This document shows positions 21,455 through 30,433 of a DNA stretch of 47,436 bases, piece by piece. Every line of letters starts with the position of its first letter. Position 1 is the stretch's first letter. Below the pieces are notes generated by a model, which ran no database searches, was not told the origin of the DNA, and was given only the letters and a program-made list of their open reading frames with translations. Origin of the DNA: Gordonia amicalis NBRC 100051 = JCM 11271 (lineage in GTDB: Bacteria; Actinomycetota; Actinomycetes; Mycobacteriales; Mycobacteriaceae); assembly GCF_000332995.1 (NCBI RefSeq), contig NZ_BANS01000049.1, forward strand, positions 1 to 47,436, given 5' to 3'. The position numbers were made by a program, and so were the translations under genes.

Positions 21455-23451
21455 GCGACGCATGCGGATGCGGGCACGACGAACCGGCCAGTGAGGACGA
21501 GCAGGCTCCGGAGCACTGGTGGCAGGTGCGGGAGCTGCAGGCTGCCGCCGCGGCCGCGGTGTTCCTGCTCGCCGCGTACATCACCAGCTGGTCCGGCGGC
21601 CCCGAACCGGTCGCGCTCGCCCTGGAGTGGGTGGCGGTGCTGATCGGGGCGTGGACATTCGTCCCCTCGACCCTGAGCCGGTTGGCGAAGGGCAAAATTG
21701 GCGTCGGCACCCTGATGACGATTGCTGCGGTCGGCGCGGTGATCCTCGGCGAGGTCGGCGAAGCCGCGATGCTCGCTGTGCTGTTCTCCATCAGCGAAGG
21801 CCTTGAGGAGTACGCCGTCGCCCGCACCCGCCGCGGGCTGCGGGCGCTACTAAATCTGGTCCCGGACTCCGCGACCGTGCTCCGCGACGGCACCCCGGTC
21901 ACCGTCTCCCCGGCGGAATTGGCCGTCGGGGACCAGATGTTGGTCAAACCCGGCGAGCGGATCGCCACCGACGGCACCATCACCGAAGGCCGCACCGCAC
22001 TGGATGTTTCGGCGATCACCGGCGAATCCGTGCCTGTCGAAGCCGGACCCGGCACGCAGGTCTACGCCGGGTCGATCAACAGCACCGGCGCCCTGAGCGT
22101 GCATGTCACCAGCACGGCGGAGAACAACTCGCTGGCCAAGATCGTGCAGATCGTCGAGGCCGAACAGGCCCGCAAGGGCGACGCGCAACGCCTCGCCGAC
22201 CGGATCGCCAAGCCCCTGGTACCGGCGATCATGATCTTCGCCGCCGCCATTGCGATCCTCGGCTCCCTGCTCGGTGACCCGGCCACGTGGATCGAACGGG
22301 CCCTGGTCGTGCTCGTCGCCGCGTCGCCGTGTGCGCTGGCGATCTCTGTGCCGGTGACCGTGGTCGCGGCGATCGGCGCCGCCAGCAAGATCGGCGTCCT
22401 GGTCAAAGGAGGTGCCGCCCTCGAAGCCCTCGGCCGGGTCCGCACCGTCGCCCTCGACAAGACCGGCACTCTGACCGCGAACCGGCCCACCGTCGTCGAC
22501 ATCGCCACCACCCCCACCGACACCGCTGCTCCTAGCACCGGGAGCAGCCTGGGCGACCGCACTCCGGGCCAGGAGCGGGTGCTCGCCGTCGCCGCGGCGC
22601 TGGAAGCGCACAGCGAACACCCGCTCGCCCGCGCGATCCTCGCCGCCCACGGCGAGACCACCGCCGCGCGCGATGTGCAGGCTGTTCCCGGGGCCGGCCT
22701 GACCGGCCTCGTCGACGGACGGCCCGCGCGGCTGGGCCGTCCCGACTGGATCGAGCCCGGCCCGCTCGATGAGCGGGTCGCGGCCATGCAGGCCGACGGC
22801 GCCACCGCCGTCCTGATCGAACACGACGGTCAGGTCATCGGCGCGGTCGCCGTCCGTGACGAGCTTCGCCCCGAAGCCGGCGCGGTAATCGAGCACCTGC
22901 ACCGCATCGGCGCCACGGTCGCGATGCTCACCGGCGACAACACCGCCACCGCCAACGCGCTGGCGAAGATCGCCGGCATCGACGACGTACACGCCGACCT
23001 CCGCCCCGAAGACAAGGCCCGCATCATCGGCGACCTCCGAACGAACTCGTTCACCGCGATGGTCGGCGACGGCATCAACGACGCTCCCGCCCTGGCCACC
23101 GCCGACCTCGGCATCGCCATGGGCGCAATGGGATCGGACGTAGCGATCGAAACCGCCGACGTCGCCCTCATGGGCGAAGACCTCCGCACCCTCCCGCAGG
23201 CACTCGATCACGCCCGCCGCGCCCGGAAGATCATGCTGCAGAACGTCGGCCTGTCCCTCGCCCTGATCGCGATCCTCATCCCTCTCGCGCTGTTCGGGAT
23301 ACTCGGCCTCGCCGCCGTCGTCGCCGTCCACGAACTCGCCGAGATCGTCGTCATCGCCAACGGAGTCCGCGCCGGCCGGGTCAAAGCGCTAGCCCGGGCG
23401 AGGACCGGAACTGGCCAGCGGACTCCGTCCGTAGTGACGGTCGGGCAGTGA
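21451..23451 (+). CDS. ctpG: Heavy-metal P1B-type ATPase, CtpG-like (Cd/Zn/Pb/Co class)
   Basis: 666 residues from the ATG at 21451 that overlaps the cmtR stop. A short N-terminal tail with CGCGH replaces an HMA domain. Membrane spans start near 35. Actuator TGES (AITGESVP), ion-site motif ASPCALAISVPV (SPC rather than CPC), phosphorylation site DKTGTLT, SEHPLARA and GDGINDAPALA are present. HELAEIVVIANG lies in the last membrane span. SPC with HELAE fits the CtpG group under CmtR control. It exports soft divalent metals from the cytoplasm. The GTG of lspA overlaps its stop. Confidence 0.92.
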   Translation: MSDACGCGHDEPASEDEQAPEHWWQVRELQAAAAAAVFLLAAYITSWSGGPEPVALALEWVAVLIGAWTFVPSTLSRLAKGKIGVGTLMTIAAVGAVILGEVGEAAMLAVLFSISEGLEEYAVARTRRGLRALLNLVPDSATVLRDGTPVTVSPAELAVGDQMLVKPGERIATDGTITEGRTALDVSAITGESVPVEAGPGTQVYAGSINSTGALSVHVTSTAENNSLAKIVQIVEAEQARKGDAQRLADRIAKPLVPAIMIFAAAIAILGSLLGDPATWIERALVVLVAASPCALAISVPVTVVAAIGAASKIGVLVKGGAALEALGRVRTVALDKTGTLTANRPTVVDIATTPTDTAAPSTGSSLGDRTPGQERVLAVAAALEAHSEHPLARAILAAHGETTAARDVQAVPGAGLTGLVDGRPARLGRPDWIEPGPLDERVAAMQADGATAVLIEHDGQVIGAVAVRDELRPEAGAVIEHLHRIGATVAMLTGDNTATANALAKIAGIDDVHADLRPEDKARIIGDLRTNSFTAMVGDGINDAPALATADLGIAMGAMGSDVAIETADVALMGEDLRTLPQALDHARRARKIMLQNVGLSLALIAILIPLALFGILGLAAVVAVHELAEIVVIANGVRAGRVKALARARTGTGQRTPSVVTVGQ

Positions 23452-23963
23452 TCACCGCGGTTCCGGTGGCGCACCGCCGCGTACGCCTCACACGGCGGTG
23501 CGGGCTGCTGGCCGTCGCTGTCGGACTCGCGGCCACCGATCTGGCCGTCAAGGCATGGGCCACAAGCGCGCTCGCGGACGGCGCAGTCATCGGAACGGGG
23601 CCGGTGCAGCTGCGGCTGGCATTCAATCCGGGCGCGGCGTTTTCGATCGCCGCCGATGCCCCGGCATGGGTGCTGCCCACAGTCACCGGAATCATCACCT
23701 TCATCGTCGCGGTCACCTCCTGGCGGATGGCGCCAGGCACCGGGCACCTCGGGCGGCTGGGGTTAGCAGCGATCCTCGGCGGGGCAAGCGCCAATCTCAT
23801 CGATCGGTTCCCCGACGGAGTGGTCACTGACTATCTCCACACCGGTTGGTGGCCAACGTTCAACCTCGCTGACACATTCATCGTCGGCGGCGCTGCCATC
23901 TTGATCACCCTCACCGCATTCAGGAGTCCCGACGAACGAGCGCAGCATTCACCCGAGCGCTGA
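23448..23963 (+). CDS. lspA: Signal peptidase II (lipoprotein signal peptidase)
   Basis: 171 residues, GTG start overlapping the ctpG stop. Four membrane spans. Signature motifs are LAFNPGAAFSIA, GGASANLIDRFPDG with the first catalytic Asp region, VVTDYL, and FNLADTFIV with the second. It is an inner-membrane aspartyl protease that cleaves prolipoprotein signal peptides. Plasmid-borne lspA behind a cadmium ATPase is a recurrent arrangement in metal-resistance islands. Here it may support the many lipoproteins of the same plasmid (5776, 27312, 29465, 31966). Confidence 0.92.
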   Translation: MITAVPVAHRRVRLTRRCGLLAVAVGLAATDLAVKAWATSALADGAVIGTGPVQLRLAFNPGAAFSIAADAPAWVLPTVTGIITFIVAVTSWRMAPGTGHLGRLGLAAILGGASANLIDRFPDGVVTDYLHTGWWPTFNLADTFIVGGAAILITLTAFRSPDERAQHSPER

Positions 23964-23964
23964 A

Positions 23965-23983
23965 CCCCCCCCCCCCCCCCCCC
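23965..23983 (+). repeat. Poly(C) tract of 19
   Basis: An uninterrupted run of 19 C immediately after the lspA stop (TGAA then C19). The rest of the 278-base gap to 24242 contains no convincing gene. Such homopolymers are rare at this length in GC-rich genomes. Confidence 0.9.
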
Positions 23984-24241
23984 GATCCGGCGCAGGGCCC
24001 GGCTGGCCGCGCTGGTCACTGCCCGGCTCACCGTCTGCCCGGAGTCTCGATGGTCCGCTCCCAGAGGAAACGCCAGAGACTCCTCGCTGCCGGATACAGA
24101 ATCTGATCCGCTTGTAGCGCGCACCCATGAAGACTGAGAACAGACATCAGGTTCATACATTCCGGGCGCTACCCCGAAGGCAACCCCCGGCCTGATGAGA
24201 CCGATCCTCATTCCCGCCGACATCGCCTCTACGTTGAACGT

Positions 24242-24895
24242 ATGACCAGACCAACCAAGTTCGCGTGGGCGTTCTTCGTAACCATTATCGTCGGTATCGG
24301 AGTCGCCGTCCTCGTCGATCAGGACACTTCCACACCCGCCCCGTCCGATACCGCCGCGGTGTCTGATCTGGTGACCCGGCCCGACAGTCATCGGCTGACG
24401 TCGCCTGCGCAGAGCCGGGCGCAATTCGTCGAGTTCCTGGACTTCGAGTGCGAAGCCTGCGGAGCCATCTACCCGGTCATCGAGGATCTGCGGCGAACCT
24501 ACGGCGACCGCGTTACGTTCGTCGTCCGCTACTTTCCGATGCCCGGACACTTCAACGCCGAACGTGCTGCTCGCGCGGTCGAAGCCGCCGCCCAGCAGGG
24601 GCGGTTCGAGCAGATGTACCAGCGCATGTTCACCACCCAAACCCATTGGGGCGAACAGCAAGTCCCCGCTGACGACCTGTTCCGTAGCTTCGCCGTCGAC
24701 CTCGATCTCGATATGGCGGCCTTCGACACGGTCTACAACAGCCCGGCCACGCTCGAACGGATCCGCGCCGACGTCGCTGACGGTCTGGCTCTCGGGGTCC
24801 AAGGCACCCCCACATTCTTCCTCGACGAGAATCGGCTACAACCGAACACGATCGACGACCTCACCGCGGCGGTGCGTGCAGCGGCGTCTGAATGA
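24242..24895 (+). CDS. DsbA-like membrane-anchored thiol oxidoreductase
   Basis: 217 residues. One N-terminal membrane anchor (FAWAFFVTIIVGIGVAVLV), a Ser/Thr/Pro linker, then a thioredoxin fold with the helical DsbA insert: FLDFECEACGAIYP carries the redox pair Cys70-Cys73, and the cis-Pro loop GVQGTPTFFLDE follows. It belongs to the actinobacterial DsbA/ClpB-thioredoxin_4 type. It would act outside the membrane on cysteines of exported proteins, fitting a cluster rich in secreted metal proteins. TACGTT lies 6 bases before the ATG, so a leaderless transcript is possible. The IS110 element begins just after its stop. Confidence 0.88.
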   Translation: MTRPTKFAWAFFVTIIVGIGVAVLVDQDTSTPAPSDTAAVSDLVTRPDSHRLTSPAQSRAQFVEFLDFECEACGAIYPVIEDLRRTYGDRVTFVVRYFPMPGHFNAERAARAVEAAAQQGRFEQMYQRMFTTQTHWGEQQVPADDLFRSFAVDLDLDMAAFDTVYNSPATLERIRADVADGLALGVQGTPTFFLDENRLQPNTIDDLTAAVRAAASE

Positions 24896-24897
24896 TC

Positions 24898-26152
24898 TCA
24901 GGGGCTAGGCGGCAGCCTCCGCGATGGGCGGGCCGGCGCCCCTCGGAGTCCATTCTCGGCCATCACGGATGAGTGCCCACACAACATCAATCAACCGTCT
25001 GGCCAGCGAGATGAGCGCATGCACGTGAGAGCGGTTCTCGCGTCGTTTGCGCTGGTAGAACTCCCGTGATGGTCCGTCGCGTTGCGAGCTGTTGAGTGCG
25101 GCCATGTAGAACACCTTCCGCAGACCCCGGTGGTAGCGCTGCGGTCTACGCAATGTGCCCCGCCGGTTACCTGAATCATGCGGGACGGGAGCAAGACCGG
25201 CGTAGGCAGCCAGTTTGGCAGCCGAGCCGAACGACGTGAGGTCGCCACCAGTGAACGCGATGAGTTCGGCACCACTTCGGGTGCCGATACCGGGTACGGA
25301 TTCAAGAATCCGGGCGTGGCGGTCTCGGCGGAACACCTCGGCGATCTGTTTATCCAGGTAGGTGATCTGGCGAGTGAGCGCCATCAGCGAGGTAGCCGCC
25401 TGCTGCACCAGCAATGCCGTGGTCGCCTCACCAGGCAGAGCGACGGTCTGCGCGGCCGCGGCGGCACGCGCCTTGCTGATCATCTTCGGGATGGTCGGCC
25501 GGCGGACTCCTTGACCGCGTAGGTGGTCGTAAATCTCCTCGTCGGAGACCCCATCAATCGCCGACGGTGTGGTGAAGCGGGTGACGAACGCCAAACCAGT
25601 CAACGTCGAGTAGTCGAAGCACCGTTCGAGACCGGGGAAGATGCGGGTCAGCAGGCCGCGCAGTCGATTGATGCCTCGTGTGCGTTCGGTGACCAAGTCG
25701 CGGCGATGCCCGGTCAACAGGTCGAGTTCGATCGCGACGTCATCAGGGACCGCGACCGTCGCGAGATCACCACGCAGGCGCGCGGTCTGGGCGATCACCA
25801 CCGCGTCGCGGGCGTCGGTTTTGCCTTCGCCGGCGAAAGCGCCGGTCATGCTGTGCACAACGCGACCAGGTACATAGCGAATGTGTTGGCCGCGGCGGGA
25901 CCACACCCCTCGGAGGAGGGCCGATTCCGGCGCGGTCATGTCGATCGCCCACACCACCGATTCGACACGGCACGCCTGGTCCACAATCGCTTCGATGGCC
26001 GCCTGATCGTTCGGTACCCGACGTGACCACAGCACCGTCCCCGCGTCGTCCACAGCGGCGGCGTGGTGTGCGTGACGGCCGACATCGATTCCTACCCAGA
26101 TTGTTTCGACCACATGAACCTCTCTGCTCGAACCTGTTGACCTCGTCAGGGG
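24898..26152 (-). mobile_element. IS110-family insertion sequence (limits approximate)
   Basis: Contains a full-length IS110 transposase. TCAGGGG occurs at 24898-24904 and again at 26146-26152, which could mark the ends or a shared core. Elements of this family lack terminal inverted repeats and carry a non-coding end upstream of the gene, so the true left end may lie further out, at about 26350. Confidence 0.7.
24905..26113 (-). CDS. IS110-family DEDD transposase/recombinase
   Basis: 402 residues from the GTG at 26113 (AGAGAGG upstream); the frame extends to 26197 but that leader is not conserved-looking. N-terminal RuvC-like DEDD domain: WVGIDVGRHAHHAA, VVWAIDMTAPES, and GKTDARDAVVIAQ. A coiled-coil linker follows, then the Tnp20 domain LESVPGIGTRSGAELIAFTG with the presumed nucleophilic Ser, and GLAPVPHDSGNRRGTLRRPQ. 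Recent work on IS621 shows that such enzymes are guided by a bispecific bridge RNA encoded in the element. The protein appears intact. Confidence 0.92.
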   Translation of the reverse strand: MVETIWVGIDVGRHAHHAAAVDDAGTVLWSRRVPNDQAAIEAIVDQACRVESVVWAIDMTAPESALLRGVWSRRGQHIRYVPGRVVHSMTGAFAGEGKTDARDAVVIAQTARLRGDLATVAVPDDVAIELDLLTGHRRDLVTERTRGINRLRGLLTRIFPGLERCFDYSTLTGLAFVTRFTTPSAIDGVSDEEIYDHLRGQGVRRPTIPKMISKARAAAAAQTVALPGEATTALLVQQAATSLMALTRQITYLDKQIAEVFRRDRHARILESVPGIGTRSGAELIAFTGGDLTSFGSAAKLAAYAGLAPVPHDSGNRRGTLRRPQRYHRGLRKVFYMAALNSSQRDGPSREFYQRKRRENRSHVHALISLARRLIDVVWALIRDGREWTPRGAGPPIAEAAA

Positions 26153-26350
26153 TTGTTTCGCCGGCGCACCTTTACACAGCGACAAGTTCGCGAACACTTC
26201 TCAATCAGCGGCCGAAACGACCCGTCACGGTCCGGGGTGGCCTTCCACGCCGAGCCACCGAGGGCACACAGGTGATTGTCGAGCCACGCCCCGAACCGCG
26301 GACGAGCGTCCGAGGCGACCGCCCCGGACGTACTCCAACGTAAAGGTGAT
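26114..26350 (-). ncRNA. Candidate bridge RNA region of the IS110 element
   Basis: The 240 bases upstream of the transposase lack a coding frame of the right character, but contain CACCTTTAC (26166-26174) and GTAAAGGTG (26340-26348), a perfect 9-bp pair that would close a domain of about 180 nt. The decamer ACAATCACCT occurs twice on the sense strand. IS110 elements encode their bridge RNA in this non-coding end. Structure and boundaries are inferred. Confidence 0.4.
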
Positions 26351-26499
26351 TGTGCGGGAGCGACGCGGGCCGCGGTAGGGCTCGGTGTCGCGGCAGCACA
26401 ACGTCGTCTTTGAAAGTGGGCGCATCTCGTGGCGCTCACGCCCTCGTGGTGGGTGCGGCGGCGGATGCCGAGTCGATCAGTACTGACGTAGAAGCCACG

Positions 26500-26775
26500 G
26501 CGGGTGGCCTCGAAGCTCAGTGCGGATACCTGGCCTACCCAGACTCCGATGAGATCGTGACACCGGACGGCAAAGGTCGCTTTAATTCGTTTCAGAATGG
26601 CTCATTTACCCCACAACTGGCGCACATCCTGTCAACGAACCTATTATGGACATTTGGGCGGATGCTGGATATGAAGCCGGAAAGTGGGGTTAGCCCATCA
26701 CCGCACCGGTCATCGACCGCATCAACAACAAGGTCTTTAGGGTCCTCTCCGAAATGCTCGGCCATCAGAGGTAGC
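26500..26775 (+). pseudogene. LGFP-repeat cell-wall protein remnant
   Basis: Two LGFP-type repeats survive in different frames. The first reads CGYLAYPDSDEIVTPDGKG then RFNSFQNGSF. The second reads AHPVNEPIMDIWADAGYEAG then KWG, a TAG stop, and PITAPVID. A single-base shift between them and a nonsense codon at the expected Tyr make it non-functional. LGFP repeats anchor mycolate-type cell-wall proteins, which supports a Mycobacteriales host. It adjoins the IS110 end. Confidence 0.65.
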
Positions 26776-27311
26776 GCGGTGGATCGACCGTAGGGTCGTC
26801 GTCGATGGTGTCGACGTGTGGGTCGGCGAGAATGTTGGTAACCGCAAGGGAGCTGGCACCGAAGGTGGCGAAGTGCGGGTTGACGTCTCTGACGACACTC
26901 CGTGCACGGTCCGCCGGCCAAACGAACGCCGGGATCGGCCAAGAAGACCCGAACGGCCCGCGGCGTGGTTGTCGTCCCACGCGGCCAGATCAGCCTCGCC
27001 TCGCACAGGTAGTACCGACGGACGCTATGCCGCCGCTGCTCGTTATTGATGTTGATCCTCACGGCACCGGTTCGCCCGCACAGGGTCTCGACATGACTGA
27101 CCAACGGCCCTCGTGAATTAACCCCTGGCTCAGTGGGTGACCGGTAGTAGCACTCGTCGCGAGTGGTGGTGTGCTGCATTCGAGCGAAGTTCTGTACACC
27201 GCGAGAAGCGCCTGAGACAGTGAGCGGGTGAGCCCGTCGTGAACTCGCCCCGGCCGTGCATGGTCGGAAGAACGTGCTGAGCGTCGACGAACTCCAGCCA
27301 GGCGGGGGCGC
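26776..27311. other. Gene-poor stretch with eroded coding remnants
   Basis: No intact gene. On the minus strand 26765-27000 reads in places like protein (PIPAFVWPADRARSVVRDVN, ILADPHVDTIDDDPTVDPP), with frame breaks before it. No family recognised. The rest shows no coding character, RNA gene or repeat. Confidence 0.3.
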
Positions 27312-28616
27312 CTAGGTGTCTGCGTTGCCGTTCTTCCATTGTGGCCACGGGATGTTCCAATCGCCGAGTCCATCAACTCCCGGCAGTGTGTCGGCGTTGG
27401 TGTTCTTGACCGTGACGGGGTCACCGCGCAGGGTGTTCTTCACGAGCCATTCCGCGTCAGTGGGACTCAGGTTTGGGCAACCGTTGCTGACGTTGCTGCT
27501 GCCTTGCGCCGACATCGACCACGGTGCGCCGTGCATGTAAATGCCGCTGTAGGACATTTGCACCGCCCATTGAACGGGTGTGCGGTATCCCGCTGCGGAC
27601 TCGACAGGCACTCCGTAGGTGGACGAGTCCATGATGATGTGCTCGACGCGATCTCCGATCATGTAGATACCGCGGGGCGTCGGAGTGCTGTCTTTGCCGA
27701 ACGAGGTCGGCATCGTGCGGATGACCTTGCCGTCTCGTTTGACGACTATCGTTTTGGTGTTGTCGTCGGCAACGATTTCCTGAGCTCGGCCAATCGTGAA
27801 GTCGTAGGACAAGTTCTCGTCGCCGTAGAGCCCGTCGCCGAGGTCGACTCCGTAAATGTTGACGGCGACACTGACTTTGGTGCCCGGCGTCCAGAAGCGT
27901 TCGGGCCTCCACCGGACTTCGGAGTCGCTGATCCAATAGAACGCACCCCGCATCTGGGGGTCAGACGACACGGTGATCGCCGCCTGTGCCTTCTTTCGGT
28001 CGGGGATGGGATCGGCGAACCGCACCCCGACTGTGTGGGCGATCCCGACGGTTTTCTCGCCGAGGATGGCAGCGCTGGTCAGTGACTCCGGTGAGGTCGT
28101 GGTGAAGCGCTGCGAGACGACCGATCGACCGCCCACGCCCACGGCCTCGGCTTGAACGGAATACCGCTTCGAATATCCCAGGGGTTGGGTGCTTGTCCAC
28201 GTTGAGCCGTCCTCGCTCAGTGAGCCCGCCAAGGGACGGCCGCTGGCTGTGGGGATACGGACGTTTGTCAACGCGCCGCGGCTGGCCGTGACAACAATAG
28301 GAAGCCCAGGTTCGACAACCGCGTTGGGCGCGAGTCGACCGCCACCTTCGGTGGCCACAGCAATGGAAGGCTGTGCGATGTCGGCGAAGTTGTCAACGGC
28401 CTGAATCTCGTTGCTGTAGGCGGCGCCTCCGGTTGAGCTGCACGAGGTCAATAACATCACCACAGCCGTCAGGGCTGCGAGCATCAGCAGTCGCGGAATA
28501 CCTGCCCGGACCGACCCGCGGCATCCACGAGCGCTCGAGCACTGCGGCTGCGCACCGTAAGCCGCCAAGAGATCACGTGGCTCTTCGATAGCTCGAGTCC
28601 TTCTTACGCGGCCCAT
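27312..28616 (-). CDS. L,D-transpeptidase lipoprotein (YkuD family, Ig-like domains)
   Basis: 434 residues. A long basic leader precedes MLAALTAVVMLLTSC, a lipobox with Cys59. Two Ig-like domains follow (about 75-290; TNVRIPTASGRPLAG, WISDSEVRWRPERFWTPGT), then the YkuD catalytic domain from about 295. The catalytic region matches LdtMt2-type enzymes (IYMHGAPWSMSAQG, His362, and Cys380), but the usual SHGC is SNGC (Asn378). It forms 3-3 peptidoglycan cross-links or attaches proteins in the mycobacterial wall. The promoter carries a BlaI-type dyad at 28658-28674. The extra leader makes the exact start uncertain. Confidence 0.88.
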   Translation of the reverse strand: MGRVRRTRAIEEPRDLLAAYGAQPQCSSARGCRGSVRAGIPRLLMLAALTAVVMLLTSCSSTGGAAYSNEIQAVDNFADIAQPSIAVATEGGGRLAPNAVVEPGLPIVVTASRGALTNVRIPTASGRPLAGSLSEDGSTWTSTQPLGYSKRYSVQAEAVGVGGRSVVSQRFTTTSPESLTSAAILGEKTVGIAHTVGVRFADPIPDRKKAQAAITVSSDPQMRGAFYWISDSEVRWRPERFWTPGTKVSVAVNIYGVDLGDGLYGDENLSYDFTIGRAQEIVADDNTKTIVVKRDGKVIRTMPTSFGKDSTPTPRGIYMIGDRVEHIIMDSSTYGVPVESAAGYRTPVQWAVQMSYSGIYMHGAPWSMSAQGSSNVSNGCPNLSPTDAEWLVKNTLRGDPVTVKNTNADTLPGVDGLGDWNIPWPQWKNGNADT

Positions 28617-28657
28617 CGATTGTGGCGAACCCTCTCACTCGGCGCCTGGACTAGGTT

Positions 28658-28674
28658 TACTATCCACGATAGTA
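28658..28674 (-). promoter_or_regulatory. BlaI-type operator A, L,D-transpeptidase promoter
   Basis: TACTA-TCCACGA-TAGTA, a perfect dyad (arms extend to 7 bp), 42 bp upstream of the start codon. On the sense strand it continues as AACTACTAT, shared with sites B, C and F. Confidence 0.75.
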
Positions 28675-29230
28675 GTTGAATGCTGTGCGCTCCTCTACCC
28701 GCTGCACAGCGCGAGAGAAGGTTCGAAACGTCTTCGTGGTGGGCGACCGCCGAGCGGTCACGTCGACCTCATTATTGCCGTGTGGCGACACCCCACAGGT
28801 AGTCCCCGCCGATGCGTGTTCGCCACCGCTCGCCGACGTCGAGGCCGTGGTGCGACAACTCTCGCGACACCTGCGGGACCACTCGTCCTCATACCTCCCG
28901 CGCGCCGATAAGGCGGGTCGTCCGACGACGTAGACTCCCCGGGTTCTCAACCACGGTGCAGGATCGAGTTTGGGTCCATCTTGCTGCCACACCTTGTAGT
29001 GCAGGTGTGGGCCGGTGGAGTAGCCGCGGTTTCCTACCGTTGCGATCTGCGCGCCGGCCAGGACTCGCTGCCAGACGCTCACCACTGTCTCGCTGATGTG
29101 CCCATACACGCCGATCGTGCCGTCGTCTTGCAGCACTCGCATCCACAGCCCGAAGCCGGCGGCCTTCGATAACCGTCCCCGCCCAAGGCGATCTTTGAGG
29201 TCGCGGGTTCGGTGTGCTCACGCAGCTGTG
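28675..29230 (-). pseudogene. M23 peptidase remnant
   Basis: The C-terminal LytM core survives: GFGLWMRVLQDDGTIGVYGH, ATVGNRGYSTGPHLHYKV with the HxH zinc motif, and LDPAPWLRTRGV. The part encoding the first zinc ligands is missing or out of frame; GTVIEGRRL in another frame seems to be the sequence just before it, so a frameshift lies near 29150. Closely similar to the intact M23 gene at 32889. Downstream the frame runs on without a natural end into operator A. Confidence 0.7.
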
Positions 29231-29464
29231 ACACGCGCAGCAAGTTCGTGGGGTAGTCGGGGCTGCTCGTCTCATCGATAACGACAGTGACGTCTTCGAA
29301 GACGTGGCGTTTCTGGGTGCCGTCAGGTGGTCGAGAGTGACCACCCAGGTCGGCCGAGTGCCACCGTCTGTCAGATCCTGCTCGTGGAGTGGGTGGAGTG
29401 GACGTGATCAAAAGCGCGTCCGGATCTGAGTCGCCTCCTTCCTTCGTTGCTCCACACGAGTCCG
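29231..29464. other. Stretch without a supported gene
   Basis: A minus-strand frame contains HVFEDVTVVIDETSSPDYPT, which reads like protein but belongs to no family I recognise, and it runs into the M23 remnant. Probably decayed sequence. Confidence 0.3.
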
Positions 29465-30298
29465 TTAGCTGAGCGTGTAGAGCAATTGTTCGTTTGCGGC
29501 GTATGCATTTTCGGCGTTTCTGGCGACCAGCGCGTTGACACTATTGATGGTGCTGCGTTGTTCCCAGTGTGTGCCGTCTGGGCTGCGCCAGACGGTGTCG
29601 GCGGTGTCGATGCCCCAGAGCGTGCCATCGGGTGCGGCCGCCAGGAGAGCTAGGGCCGGCGCATCGGGAACGGTTGTGAAGGTCTGGGCGTCGTCGGTGC
29701 TGTGTTGCAGGCCATCTGGGGTAGTCGCCCATACGCCGCGGTCGGTGATCGCGAGTGCTGCTGCGGCCAGGGGCGCGCCGGGGGTCCAGCTTCTCCCGTC
29801 ATCGGTCGATACGAGCAGGCCGTTGATTCCGTCGAAGCCTACGAGTAGTTGTCCGTTGGTGGCGAGCGCGTGGAAGTCGATGTCGCCGGCCACCGATCTC
29901 GGTGTCCATGTCTGCCCGCCATCTTCGCTGGCGACGAGTCCCAGCGGGTTGGGTGCCGAGCTCCGCGGGCCGGGATGGCCGGAGGCGAAGATCCGATCAG
30001 AGCCGGTTACCCCGGCCAGTCCCATGAAGTCGTCGTCGGAGACGCCGACCCGGCTGGTGGTTCCATCTGCGGTGAGGGCGATTACGCCGGTGTGAGTTCC
30101 GGCGAGGATAGTGCCGTCGGCGCGGATGTGCAGGGCGTGGAGGTGGTCGAGTTCTGGGGTCAGTGTTGCGCTCTCTGCTGAGGTTGCCGACGGTGGTGGG
30201 GATGTGGGTTGTTCCCGGGTGGAGCAGCCGGTTAGCACAGTCAGCGTGGCGATGACTACGACCGCAACAGTGCGGATGGACAGGCTCGAGACAGGCAA
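29465..30298 (-). CDS. BNR/YCF48-like beta-propeller lipoprotein
   Basis: 277 residues. Lipoprotein signal VVVIATLTVLTGC with the lipobox Cys at about 25. The rest is a run of repeats of the sialidase Asp-box type: SEDGGQTWTPRS, STDDGRSWTPGA, STDDAQTFTTVP, SPDGTHWEQRS, as in exo-alpha-sialidase-like and F510_1955-type proteins. A beta-propeller anchored outside the membrane; no catalytic residues identified, so a binding or chaperone-like role is as likely as an enzymatic one. Proteins of this type recur beside actinobacterial copper genes. It follows the DUF3703-like gene in the same direction. Confidence 0.75.
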   Translation of the reverse strand: MPVSSLSIRTVAVVVIATLTVLTGCSTREQPTSPPPSATSAESATLTPELDHLHALHIRADGTILAGTHTGVIALTADGTTSRVGVSDDDFMGLAGVTGSDRIFASGHPGPRSSAPNPLGLVASEDGGQTWTPRSVAGDIDFHALATNGQLLVGFDGINGLLVSTDDGRSWTPGAPLAAAALAITDRGVWATTPDGLQHSTDDAQTFTTVPDAPALALLAAAPDGTLWGIDTADTVWRSPDGTHWEQRSTINSVNALVARNAENAYAANEQLLYTLS

Positions 30299-30433
30299 GC
30301 GGCTAGGACTTTCGTGTGGATAGGGCCGTGTTCGGTGGTGGCGGCGCTGGATGGTGTGCTCGGTGTGGCGGCGAGACCGGGATCGAGGGTCGGTAGAGAG
30401 CCACCCTGGCCCTCTGGGGCGTCGTGGTCGTGG

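Noticed and set aside
21850..23331. Long minus-strand frame opposite ctpG (493 codons)
   Set aside because: High GC with codon-position bias leaves antisense frames open. It has no recognisable domain or ribosome-binding site and lies opposite a clear P-type ATPase.
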